Source: an uncultured Fibrobacter sp.
GTDB taxonomy: Bacteria > Fibrobacterota > Fibrobacteria > Fibrobacterales > Fibrobacteraceae
DNA length: 36,413 nucleotides
Direction: 5' to 3'
NCBI GenBank assembly: GCA_900313675.1
Contig: OMSO01000050.1
Coordinates: 1-36,413, forward strand
The notes beneath the pieces are model-generated. The model ran no database searches and was not told the origin of the DNA. It saw only the letters and a program-made list of their open reading frames with translations. A program made the translations under genes and the position numbers. The first letter of the stretch is position 1. Every line of letters begins with the position of its first letter. This document shows positions 17,611-25,571 of the stretch, in pieces.

Positions 17611-19181
17611 TCCGGTTTGCAAAAAATATTTCTACCGTCTTGACGCTTGCCCTGGTGTGCCTTTTCTCGGTGCATTCTCTGGCATCGCAGCCAGCCCTGG
17701 TGGCGCCTCCGGACGATACCCTTTCCCTTTGGGTCATGGACAACGGTATCGGTTCCCAGCGGGCGCTTGGGCGCATTGTCAAACGGTTCCAGCGCGAAAC
17801 GAAAATCCCTGTAAGCATCAGGTTCTTGAATTGGGGCGAAGCCTTTGCCGAAATTTCCAAGGCGCTGAACAGTGCAGATTCTGCGGCAGCGAACGGCAAT
17901 GGCCCGGACGTTTTGCAGTTGGGCTCTACCTGGGTTCCTTTCTTTGCTTCGTCCGGGGCGATTGAACCTCTGGACGCCTACCTGGAACAGGTAGGGGCTA
18001 CACGATTCTTTAGGGAGAGCTTCAAGGCGGCCCGCTTGCCCCAGGATTCCCTGGTGTATTCCTTCCCGTGGTTTGTGGACGTGAGGGCCCTGTACGCCAA
18101 CGAGAAGATGTGGAAAAAGCTTGCGCTGAAAAAAGAGGAGGTGGATTCTTACTCCGAATTTATAGGTGTGCTGCGTGCTTTCGCGAAAAACGCCGCTGGC
18201 GGTTCCGATAGTGCAGCCAAGGTGGCGCCTTTCGCCCTGCCCGGAAAGGGGGACTGGACCGGTCCGCAACACATGGCGCCCTTCATCTGGAGCTTTGGCG
18301 GAGATTTCATCACGAAGACTTCTGCAGGTTACCGCAGCGCCCTGCTGGATTCTACGACCCTCAAGGGGTTGGCCTACTACCTCAGGATTTTTGCCGATAG
18401 GGAAATTTCCCCTTACGGTCTGGACGAAAATTCCGTGCAGGAAACGGAACGGTTTATCGGTGGCGGGCAGCTGGTGCTGTACGGCACCTCCGAAATTATC
18501 CGCCAGATGGAAATTGCAGGCAAGGACGGCGGCCTCAAGGATTCGCCCATCGCCGAAGACGGAATAACCATCGTGGAGCCTCTGGCGGGGCATTCGGGAA
18601 TCGTTTCTTTTGTAGGCGGAAGCCATCTGGTGTTGCCCAAGGCTCACAGGCCTGCTGCAGAACGGCTTCTCTGCTACCTGCTCCGGGCCGACAATATGGA
18701 CGCCTACACCCGACAGGTCGGGTTCTTGCCTGCCGACGAAAGCATCGTGAACATCTGGGACAAGGACGCCCGCTATTCCAGGATTATCGAGACCATGAAA
18801 ACCGGAAAGTCTTTCCCGAACATTCCGGAATGGGTGGCTATCGAAGGAATATTGATAGAGTTTTCCAATGCCTTGGGCGACTTGTTTAGGGAAGGTTCTT
18901 CTCGCGAGGCTGTGGAGGACCAGGCGGTGGAATTGTTCTGGGATGCCCACCAGAAGATCAACAAGTCTCTTGGCTTCGCCGACACGCTGGACAAAGCCCG
19001 CGCCGTTTCCCATATCAAGAGTCTGCTGTTCGCCCCTGTAGAAGAAGTGACTCCTGAATCCATGACGGTTGTCGTCGAAGAAGAGGGAGGCTCCATCTGG
19101 GTGTTTGTTTTGGTTGTGGTCATTGCGGCTGTTGCCGCCATCGCGGGCATGGCCCTGTCGGCCCTTATCAGGAAGAAGTAG
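17607..19181 (+). CDS. extracellular solute-binding protein with C-terminal membrane anchor
   Basis: A 524-residue protein resembling family 1 (sugar-type) ABC solute-binding proteins. The signal peptide (about 1-27) is followed by LSLWVMDNGIGSQRALGRIV, a typical first lobe, then GNGPDVLQLGSTWVPFFASSG and PLDAYL (hinge and ligand region), FPWFVDVRALYANEKMW and the late VSFVGGSHLVLPK. Unusually, it ends in an acidic linker and a transmembrane helix (SIWVFVLVVVIAAVAAIAGM, about 497-520) with a basic tail, so it should stay anchored in the inner membrane facing the periplasm. No permease or ATPase gene is nearby. It is wedged between aroA (4-bp overlap) and a peptidoglycan hydrolase (3-bp gap). 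A sensing or scaffold role rather than transport is possible. The ligand is unknown. Confidence 0.82.
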   Translation: MIRFAKNISTVLTLALVCLFSVHSLASQPALVAPPDDTLSLWVMDNGIGSQRALGRIVKRFQRETKIPVSIRFLNWGEAFAEISKALNSADSAAANGNGPDVLQLGSTWVPFFASSGAIEPLDAYLEQVGATRFFRESFKAARLPQDSLVYSFPWFVDVRALYANEKMWKKLALKKEEVDSYSEFIGVLRAFAKNAAGGSDSAAKVAPFALPGKGDWTGPQHMAPFIWSFGGDFITKTSAGYRSALLDSTTLKGLAYYLRIFADREISPYGLDENSVQETERFIGGGQLVLYGTSEIIRQMEIAGKDGGLKDSPIAEDGITIVEPLAGHSGIVSFVGGSHLVLPKAHRPAAERLLCYLLRADNMDAYTRQVGFLPADESIVNIWDKDARYSRIIETMKTGKSFPNIPEWVAIEGILIEFSNALGDLFREGSSREAVEDQAVELFWDAHQKINKSLGFADTLDKARAVSHIKSLLFAPVEEVTPESMTVVVEEEGGSIWVFVLVVVIAAVAAIAGMALSALIRKK

Positions 19182-19184
19182 CGG

Positions 19185-21347
19185 ATGATGAAATTGTTCC
19201 GTTGCCTTGCGTTCTGTGCTTTTGCGGCAACTCCGCTGTTTGCCGGGATTGACTTGGCGCCTTACCAGACCTACGTAGATTCTGTTGTGCCTGGTTCCCG
19301 TCTCGGAATTTCGGTGCGCTCCCTCAAGAGCGGTAAGGAACTGGCGAACATCCGCGGCGAAGAAAAGTTTACTCCGGCGAGCACCCTCAAAACCTTGACC
19401 ACGGCAACGGCCCTGCACTTTTTGCCCCTGGACTATGCTCCCGAAACGAAAATTTCTTTGATGGGAAGTGTCCAACAGAAAAAGTTCCTGGGCTCGGTGC
19501 AGATTCGCGGTGAAGGGGATCCGAATTTTTCGGGACGCTACTATGCGGATCCTTTCGACATGATAGACGCCATGGTGGATTCCATCCATGCTCTAGGAAT
19601 CGATACCATCCGCGGGACCATCGATTTGGATACGGGCTTTTATGACGGCCCCTGGAAAGCGGAACACTGGCGCAAGAATTTTTACGACGCCTGGTACGGT
19701 GCCGAAATCGCCCCGCTGGACTTTAACGACAATTGCACCATGGTCCGTTTCAAGCCCGGCGAAAAGGAAGGGGATTCGGCTATCGTCTCTATTGTGCCTG
19801 ACGTGGGCTACGTGACAGTCAAGAATGACCTGAAGACCGTTCCCGGAAAAAAGAGAAAATGGACTTGGGCCTTGGAACCTGACAAGTCCGTGATTACCCT
19901 GGGTGGAACTATCGGCATGGACGTGGATTCCGCAAGTCTCGTGCTCCCTATCCGTAACCCCGTGGGGTATTTCCGTGCGGCGTTCATGCACATGCTCAAG
20001 GAAAACGGCATTGTCTTCGAAGAGAACCATGACATTCCCCAGGGCATCGAAATCAAGCGGTTCATCTTTTCGGCGGCGCCATTCCTGAGTATTCTAGACG
20101 AAATCAATCAGCGTAGCCAGAACTACCACGCCGAAAGTCTTTTCCGCAACATGGGCGGCAAGATTCTCGGCAAGGGCAACGTAGAGAACGGAAAGAAACT
20201 GGAAGAAAAGTTCCTTACGGAAATGGGCCTGAGTTTCGATGATTTTGAAGTCTGGGACGGAAGTGGTCTTTCGCCCAAGAATAAGCTGAAACCCTCCGTA
20301 GAAACGCAGTTGCTGGCCAAGATGGCCCGGCACCCCAGAGGCGAGTTCTACATGAACAGCTTTGCAGGCCCGAAGGTGGGTACGGGCGCCAAGCGCATGA
20401 CGGACCTGAAATACACGTGGCTTACCCGATTCAAGACGGGGTTCATTGGCGAGGCCCACGGCCTGGTGGGTTACCTGTTCCCTATGGACGGTGACACCCT
20501 GACGGTGGCCATGTACCTAAACGAAACTGGCAAGAACAAGGACGCCACCCTGAAAGACGTGCTGGACACCCTTTGGATGCGCCTTATTGCCCAGACCAAC
20601 GACGATTATGCGTCGCTCCTCAAGATGAAGGAGATGTGGCTCGACGCCCAGAACATCCGCGGTCTGGACGCTCGCCTGGAATATTTCTCCCGCAAGATGG
20701 AAGGAACGCCTTATCTGCTTGGGCCCATGGGCGAGGGGTACCTGGATTCCATCGAGACGAAACCGCTAGTCTATATGGATTCCGTAGATTGCGTGACCTA
20801 TATCGAGCACACCCTGGCTATGGCGCTAGCCACAAGTGAAGATTCCCTTTTCAAGGTGCTGCAGAACATCCGCTACAAGGATGGAATTATCGATTACAGC
20901 CACCGCAAGCATTACCTGCTTGCCGACTGGGCTAGCGATACGAGGTTTACCCGCAAGCTTTCCATGCCGGGGGATACGGTGGTGGTGAAGACCATCGGCA
21001 AGAACGAATTTTTCAAGAAGAAAAACCTGAAATACCTGGTAAATGGCAAGGAAGCCGCCGACCCTGCTGTAGAAATCCGCTACCTGCCTTATGACAAGGC
21101 CCTAGAATGGGCAGGGCGTGTTTACGAAGGGCCCATGAAGGTGCAGGGTGTCGGGCTTGTGGCTCCTATGGAGAATCTGGACGCCACCCACACGGGATTT
21201 ATGGTGCTCACCCCTGGTGAGCTTCCCATGTTCCGCCACGCCGCTTTCAAAAAGCAGGTGCTGGAAATTCCTTTCAAGGAGTATCTGGAAGGTCGAAGCG
21301 CCAAGAGCGTTCCGGGCGTTACTTTCTTTGAATTCGTGAAGCCTTGA
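19185..21347 (+). CDS. dacB: fusion of S13 D-Ala-D-Ala carboxypeptidase (PBP4-like) and DUF1460 amidase-like domain
   Basis: A 720-residue periplasmic peptidoglycan enzyme. The signal peptide (1-20) is followed by a penicillin-binding domain of family S13 with all three active-site motifs: S66-T-L-K69 (in TPASTLKTLTTA), S311-Q-N313 (SQNYHAES) and K417-T-G419. From about residue 496 to the end there is a second domain that reads as DUF1460, an NlpC/P60-like fold: MEGTPYLLGPMGEG, then MDSVDCVTYIEHTLAMAL with candidate nucleophile C536, and RYKDGIIDYSHRKHYLLADWA. S13 enzymes trim the terminal D-Ala or cut crosslinks; DUF1460 proteins are thought to act as N-acetylmuramoyl-L-alanine amidases. One chain could thus cut both ends of the stem peptide. 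The first domain is certain and the second likely. Confidence 0.88.
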   Translation: MMKLFRCLAFCAFAATPLFAGIDLAPYQTYVDSVVPGSRLGISVRSLKSGKELANIRGEEKFTPASTLKTLTTATALHFLPLDYAPETKISLMGSVQQKKFLGSVQIRGEGDPNFSGRYYADPFDMIDAMVDSIHALGIDTIRGTIDLDTGFYDGPWKAEHWRKNFYDAWYGAEIAPLDFNDNCTMVRFKPGEKEGDSAIVSIVPDVGYVTVKNDLKTVPGKKRKWTWALEPDKSVITLGGTIGMDVDSASLVLPIRNPVGYFRAAFMHMLKENGIVFEENHDIPQGIEIKRFIFSAAPFLSILDEINQRSQNYHAESLFRNMGGKILGKGNVENGKKLEEKFLTEMGLSFDDFEVWDGSGLSPKNKLKPSVETQLLAKMARHPRGEFYMNSFAGPKVGTGAKRMTDLKYTWLTRFKTGFIGEAHGLVGYLFPMDGDTLTVAMYLNETGKNKDATLKDVLDTLWMRLIAQTNDDYASLLKMKEMWLDAQNIRGLDARLEYFSRKMEGTPYLLGPMGEGYLDSIETKPLVYMDSVDCVTYIEHTLAMALATSEDSLFKVLQNIRYKDGIIDYSHRKHYLLADWASDTRFTRKLSMPGDTVVVKTIGKNEFFKKKNLKYLVNGKEAADPAVEIRYLPYDKALEWAGRVYEGPMKVQGVGLVAPMENLDATHTGFMVLTPGELPMFRHAAFKKQVLEIPFKEYLEGRSAKSVPGVTFFEFVKP

Positions 21348-21355
21348 TCGAAGGT

Positions 21356-21823
21356 CTAGTCGCCGTAATCGAAGGCGAGAATAGCCACCATCTCGTGGTC
21401 TCCGGTACTGCTTTGCGCGGGACTGCCTTCGGATTCGCAGTGCTCGAAAAGGGTCCAGGCGTCTGGCGCCCAGCCGTAGGGATTGGTGGTCAGTTCTTTG
21501 CCTATGGCGATTTCGGCGGCCTCCACATGTTCCCAGTGGATGGGGCCTGCTGGGGCCTTGTAATACCGGAGCATGCCCAGGGCTTCCATGGATTCCGGAT
21601 GGTCGTCCACCAGCTGATAGACGCAGTCCTTGTAGCTTTCGCCCCTCAGGCGTATCACGCGGTAGAGCCGTTTACGGCCCAGAAATTTCTGAAGGTCTCC
21701 GTGATGGACCTCAATCTTGCCGCCTTCGCCAAAAAAGACGGTTAGTTCGCGAAATACTTCGGAACTTTCGTCCAGAAAGGGCGAGAGCTTCTTGATGAGG
21801 GCGTTGACTTCACTTGGGGCCAT
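21356..21823 (-). CDS. conserved-looking protein of unknown function, 155 residues
   Basis: Not recognised. A soluble, acidic 155-residue protein with no signal peptide or membrane segment. It opens MAPSEVNALIKKLSPFLDESSEVF and has a basic patch GRKRLYRVIRLRGESYKD, then aromatic stretches (MLRYYKAPAGPIHWEHVEAAE, NPYGWAPDAWTLFEHCE) and ends AILAFDYGD. Codon use resembles the neighbouring genes, supporting real coding. It is convergent with the S13-DUF1460 gene, the two stops lying about 8 bp apart. A perfect TATAAT on its strand ends 6 bp before the ATG, with no Shine-Dalgarno, again suggesting a leaderless message. Confidence 0.7.
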   Translation of the reverse strand: MAPSEVNALIKKLSPFLDESSEVFRELTVFFGEGGKIEVHHGDLQKFLGRKRLYRVIRLRGESYKDCVYQLVDDHPESMEALGMLRYYKAPAGPIHWEHVEAAEIAIGKELTTNPYGWAPDAWTLFEHCESEGSPAQSSTGDHEMVAILAFDYGD

Positions 21824-21829
21824 GCCCTA

Positions 21830-21835
21830 ATTATA
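21830..21835 (-). promoter_or_regulatory. perfect -10 box 6 bp before a start codon
   Basis: On the minus strand TATAAT then TAGGGC then ATG (21823). The spacing predicts transcription starting at or next to the A of the ATG. There is no clear -35. Confidence 0.45.
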
Positions 21836-21961
21836 GATAAAAAAACGACGATTTGCGCTTGAAAAAAGAGAATTTGCGTCAAAATACAATTTATAATGAT
21901 AATTGATTAAATTTATTAAAATTATCAATTTTTATTTATAAAAAAGAAAAGGTATATTTAT

Positions 21962-22042
21962 GGCAACTATGTTAAGGCGAAGGGTCTTTCGGCCAAGATG
22001 TATCAGGATTATGGCTGGGAGACCAAACCCATTCCTCGCTAA
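21962..22042 (+). pseudogene. possible C-terminal remnant of a lost gene
   Basis: In the 433-bp gap before cysS, this stretch has gene-like composition and reads GNYVKAKGLSAKMYQDYG then WETKPIPR and a TAA stop. Directly upstream the frame enters very AT-rich DNA with no start codon; an AT-rich inverted repeat AATTGAT/ATCAATT lies at 21901-21930. It looks like the tail of a protein whose 5' part was deleted. The only ATG (21960) is in another frame and gives 34 residues. No family recognised. Confidence 0.3.
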
Positions 22043-22057
22043 TTCCAGCTACTTCCG

Positions 22058-22088
22058 AGATTAGGAAGTTTTTCCCTTTCAGAATGAC
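22058..22088 (-). repeat. degenerate GTCAT-type palindrome, copy 3
   Basis: On the minus strand it starts GTCATTCTGA and ends CCTAATCT, with inner arms GGAA and TTCC around AAAC. The outer arms are only partly complementary, so it looks like a decayed member of the family at 1020 and 8048. Immediately beside it, AGAATGA and TCATTCT (22081-22101) form a separate 7-bp hairpin. Confidence 0.4.
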
Positions 22089-22182
22089 GGTATCTCATTC
22101 TTGAAGTGATTCTTTTTCTATCTTGGCGCCTCTTCGGTGCGCATATAGCTCGGCTCGGTCATGCCAAATGGCGCAGGCGCCT

Positions 22183-22211
22183 TTGTCGTGACTCTCGCCT
22201 TTTGCTATATT
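22183..22211 (+). promoter_or_regulatory. promoter of cysS
   Basis: TTGTCG (22183-22188), 17-bp spacer, TATATT (22206-22211), the -10 being part of TTTGCTATATTT with an extended TGC. The -10 ends 45 bp before the ATG. The leader then holds a perfect hairpin GGCGCA-TGT-TGCGCC (22223-22237) just ahead of GGAGG, which might influence cysS translation. Confidence 0.65.
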
Positions 22212-22256
22212 TGTCCCCGCTTGGCGCATGTTGCGCCGCATTTAACGGAGGCTAAA

Positions 22257-23655
22257 ATGGCTCTACAGTTCTACAACACCGCATCGCGCAAGAAAGAAGT
22301 ATTCACACTTCGCCCACATCGGCAACCTCCGCACCTACATTTTCGAAGACTTCCTGGTTCGCACGCTCAAGTACTACGGCTACAAGGTGAACCACATCGT
22401 GAACATCACCGACGTGGGCCACTTGACCAGCGATGCCGACTCCGGCGACGACAAGATGGAAAAGGGCGCCGCCCGCGAAGGCAAGTCCGTCTGGGACATC
22501 GCGAAGTTCTACACCGACGCGTTCATGGCCGACTGGCACCGTTTGAACATCCAGGAACCGACCCGCTGGACGCCGGCGACACAGCACATCCAGGAACAGA
22601 TTGAACTGGTGAAGACCCTCGAAGAAAAGGGCTACACCTACCGCACCAGCGACGGCATCTACTTCGACAGCCTCAAGTTCCCGCGTTACGCCGACTTCGC
22701 CCGCCTCGACGTGGAAAACCTGCGCAAGGGTAGCCGCATCGACATGGGCGAAAAGAAGAACGCTACCGACTTTGCTCTGTGGAAGTTCAGCCCGAAGGAC
22801 AAGAAGCGCGCCATGGAATGGGACAGCCCGTGGGGTGTCGGATTCCCCGGCTGGCACATCGAATGCTCCGCCATGGCCATGAAGTACAATGGCCCGACCC
22901 TCGACATCCACTGTGGCGGTACCGACCACATCCGCGTGCACCACACGAACGAAATCGCCCAGAGCGAATGCGCCAATGGCGTGACCTTTGCACGTTTCTG
23001 GATGCACGGCGAATTCCTCCGCACAGCAAGCGAAGAAAAGCTGGAAGACGGCACCACCGAACAGAAGTTCGGCAAGATGAGCAAGTCCAGCGGCGAATTC
23101 CTCACCGTGAGTCTCTTGATGGACCGCGGCTTCAACCCGCTGGACTACCGCTTCTTCGCGATTGGCAGCCACTACCGCAACTACCTGAACTTCACGTGGG
23201 AAGCCCTGGAAGGCGCTAAGGAAGGCCTCAAGAGCTTGCACAAGAAGACGGATCCGCTGATCGGCAAGGCTACCGCGATTGAAAGCGATGCCGCCAAGGC
23301 TTTCCAGCAGGAATTCAAGGACGCCATCGGCGACGACCTGAACATGCCGCGTGCGCTGGGCATCATGAACACGATGCTCAAGAGCGAAATCGACGACGGC
23401 GAAAAGGCTGCGCTGGTGGCCGACTTCGACCAGATTTTCGGTTTGAAGCTGGACGAGCCCCGTGAAGAATATGCCAAGAAGGGCGCCAACGACGGCGTGG
23501 ATGTTGCAAAGATCGAAGCGCTGATTGCAGCCCGTAAGGAAGCCCGTGCCGCCAAGAACTGGGCCGAAAGTGACCGCATCCGCGACGAACTCGCCGCCAT
23601 GAACGTGGTCATCAAGGACAGCAAGGAAGGCACGACCTGGGAGATTAGGGGCTAG
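22257..23655 (+). pseudogene. cysS: cysteinyl-tRNA synthetase, frame broken by an internal deletion
   Basis: Class I synthetase charging tRNA-Cys. The start MALQFYNTASRKKEVFT (ATG at 22257 after GGAGG) is followed at about 22305-22309 by a switch to the +1 frame, which continues FAHIGNLRTYIFEDF to the stop at 23655. The intervening family segment, including the CGPTVY motif with the first zinc cysteine and part of the nucleotide site, is missing: about 18-20 codons, with a deletion size of 3n+2 inferred from the frame change. The rest is intact: WHIECSAMAM, GGTDHIRVHHTNEIAQSE (zinc ligands), GKMSKSSGEF (KMSKS loop) and a C-terminal helical region. The gene is normally essential, so a sequencing or assembly error, or a second intact cysS elsewhere, should be considered. 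The TAG stop lies inside a heptad array. Confidence 0.85.
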
Positions 23656-23665
23656 GGACTAGCGT
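23645..23665 (+). repeat. heptad array overlapping two convergent gene ends
   Basis: TTAGGGG, CTAGGGA, CTAGCGT in exact 7-bp register. The cysS TAG stop (23653-23655) and the TAG stop of the opposite-strand exoprotein (23661-23659) both fall inside the units, so the array supplies the stop codons of both genes. Confidence 0.65.
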
Positions 23666-25560
23666 GTCCTGATAATTAGCGAGGTCCTTGGCAAGTTTTT
23701 CAGGGAAATGGTTGTCGTTCCCTGAAAATCCTGTGCCATAAGCCTGTGTCCCATCAGGTCGAAAATTTCCACACGACGGGCGTTCTGGACCGTAAGGGTC
23801 TGGCCGTGATTTTCCAGACGGATGGTCCTGCCGCCTTTTGCAATTCTTGACGCCGGGATTGCCGTTACCACGGGAGCCTTCTTGCTCAGCACGAAACTGC
23901 CTACGTAGTTTGCGCCAGTCTCCTTGTCGTAGTAGGTGGAGTCGTTGGCAAAACGCACTACGGAGTAGTTAGAGTCGGCGGGCCAGTTCCCGTACTGGGA
24001 AATTCTCAGATAGACTGCGTACTTTCCTTCGGCGAGCGAATCGGGGAGCTGGGCCGCCACCTTCACGTCATTGATGCCGTCGGAAACAGTTTCGGACTGC
24101 ACGTTGCTGTAGTCGGCGATGTTCCCGTTGGCGTCAAACGCCGACTTCAGCACCACCTTTCGGCAGAGAATGTCCTGCGGGTCGAAGTTCCCTGCCTGCT
24201 TGAGTTCCAGCGGAGTGCCGTAGACGGTGTCGCCTGCGGATTCGGTGACGCTCCTAAGCACGACGGTGACGGGCCGTTTCTTGGTCATGTTGCCAAAGCC
24301 CACGTTCTGGATTTTCATGTCCAGCTGGAGCAGGCTGCCGGGCCCGAGGGAATCCATGATGGCTGACCGGCGCAGTACATAGCGGTAGCCCAGATGGTCG
24401 TCGATGTACTTGAAGGCGGAATTCTGCAATACGCCGTTACCGTCGGTGTAGGATTCGTAGGCCTTGTCGATGGTGTCCCGGGGGTGGAATTCCTCTAGCC
24501 GCCATTCTCCACCGTCGGGTTTTGTCAGGGCCCAGGTATGTTCGTAGTTCAGGTAAGAAGTGTGGGTGCGGAAAGCTTCGTAAGAAATGAATTTTGCGGT
24601 ATTGATTTTGGCATACCCGCTGGGAGGGGAGCAGGCCTCGCCGCCGTAGGGAACGTGATGGGCGTAGTTCTCCATAAACGCCACCCCTTCTTCGCGACAG
24701 ACGCTGCTTTTGCAGTTACCGCCCCAGGTGCCGTAGTCGTATTCGGTGCCTACGTAGCAGTCGTTGTAGAATCCCGCCCGGTAGATGTCCTTGCCTAGGG
24801 AGTCTGCCTTCATCTTGAAATAGGGGTGATTTACATTGAAGGAGACGTTGTAGTTCCAGGCGGTGGTGTCGCCTGCGGCGTTGACTTCTGTTGTCGGGCT
24901 AAAACCGAGCCCGCGGGCGAGCACGCTGGGGTTTCTCGGACCTACATCTACGTCGTCGTCGGTATTCTGCAGGAGAGTGGCAAGACCTTCGCCTACGTAA
25001 AGCGGGTTGCTGATGGTGCTGGTGTGCTGCTCTCCGAAGGGACCGTACATGCCCTGCTCCACGAAGGTAATCACGTCTTTGTATTCGTTGAAAACGGCGC
25101 TCAGTTGCTTGACGTGTTTCAGGATCCATTCCTGCGGGGGCTCCATGTTGCCCTTGCCGTTGTACCAGGGGTCGTAGGAAAAACGGACGATGACGGTTGA
25201 ATTGGTGGCGCGGATCTTGTCCAGGTAGGCGCGGAAAGAATTCAGCATGGCCTCGGTCAGGTCCTGGGTGGTGCCGTGAGCCGTCGGGTCGCTTGTATCC
25301 CAGACGGCGTTGCTGGAGAAAGCGGAAATCTCCGCCCGCAGGTGCATGAGGCGGTTCTTGTAGTATGGCTCCACTTCGATGGCTTCGGGCCGAAAGTGAA
25401 TTACCTGGGGCCTGTAAAAGCCCCGGTCTGGGTTGTAGAAGGTTTGCAGCTGGTCGGTGTAGTCCAGCGGCTGCACTACGGCACTTGCCGCAAGGGCGGA
25501 AGTGGCCGCGGCAAGGGCCGCGACGGTCAACGCCCCGAAAGTCTTTCTTGAAACGAACAT
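23659..25560 (-). CDS. secreted DUF4874/DUF4832 protein with T9SS-like C-terminal domain
   Basis: A 633-residue exported protein, function unknown. The signal peptide (about 1-25, AALAAATSALAAS) is followed by FYNPDRGFYRPQVIHF, the hallmark start of DUF4874, a TIM-barrel-like domain with RAEISAF, TVIVRFSYDPWYNG and ITFVEQGMYGPFGEQH. The middle and C-terminal part (DHLGYRYVLRRSAIMD, then a beta-sandwich) matches DUF4832. These domains occur together in putative glycoside-hydrolase-like exoproteins. The last 60 residues (RRVEIFDLMGHRLMAQDF, then ISLKNLPRTSLIIRTR) resemble a type IX sorting domain that stops unusually early. The stop codon lies in a heptad repeat, so the last strand may have been shortened. 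The 5' flank is the inverted-repeat array at 25572-25982. Confidence 0.8.
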   Translation of the reverse strand: MFVSRKTFGALTVAALAAATSALAASAVVQPLDYTDQLQTFYNPDRGFYRPQVIHFRPEAIEVEPYYKNRLMHLRAEISAFSSNAVWDTSDPTAHGTTQDLTEAMLNSFRAYLDKIRATNSTVIVRFSYDPWYNGKGNMEPPQEWILKHVKQLSAVFNEYKDVITFVEQGMYGPFGEQHTSTISNPLYVGEGLATLLQNTDDDVDVGPRNPSVLARGLGFSPTTEVNAAGDTTAWNYNVSFNVNHPYFKMKADSLGKDIYRAGFYNDCYVGTEYDYGTWGGNCKSSVCREEGVAFMENYAHHVPYGGEACSPPSGYAKINTAKFISYEAFRTHTSYLNYEHTWALTKPDGGEWRLEEFHPRDTIDKAYESYTDGNGVLQNSAFKYIDDHLGYRYVLRRSAIMDSLGPGSLLQLDMKIQNVGFGNMTKKRPVTVVLRSVTESAGDTVYGTPLELKQAGNFDPQDILCRKVVLKSAFDANGNIADYSNVQSETVSDGINDVKVAAQLPDSLAEGKYAVYLRISQYGNWPADSNYSVVRFANDSTYYDKETGANYVGSFVLSKKAPVVTAIPASRIAKGGRTIRLENHGQTLTVQNARRVEIFDLMGHRLMAQDFQGTTTISLKNLPRTSLIIRTR

Positions 25561-25571
25561 CTGCCCAAACT

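Noticed and set aside
17568..19589. 673-residue minus-strand open frame across the solute-binding protein gene
   Set aside because: Antisense shadow; the plus strand has signal peptide, domain motifs and operon spacing.
22222..22237. Second sigma-54-like site before cysS (TGGCGC ... TTGC)
   Set aside because: Element spacing is wrong for -24/-12; the match arises from the palindrome GGCGCATGTTGCGCC.
22257..22604. Programmed frameshift in cysS
   Set aside because: No slippery site is needed to explain it, and an essential motif is physically missing at the junction, so deletion or assembly error fits better.
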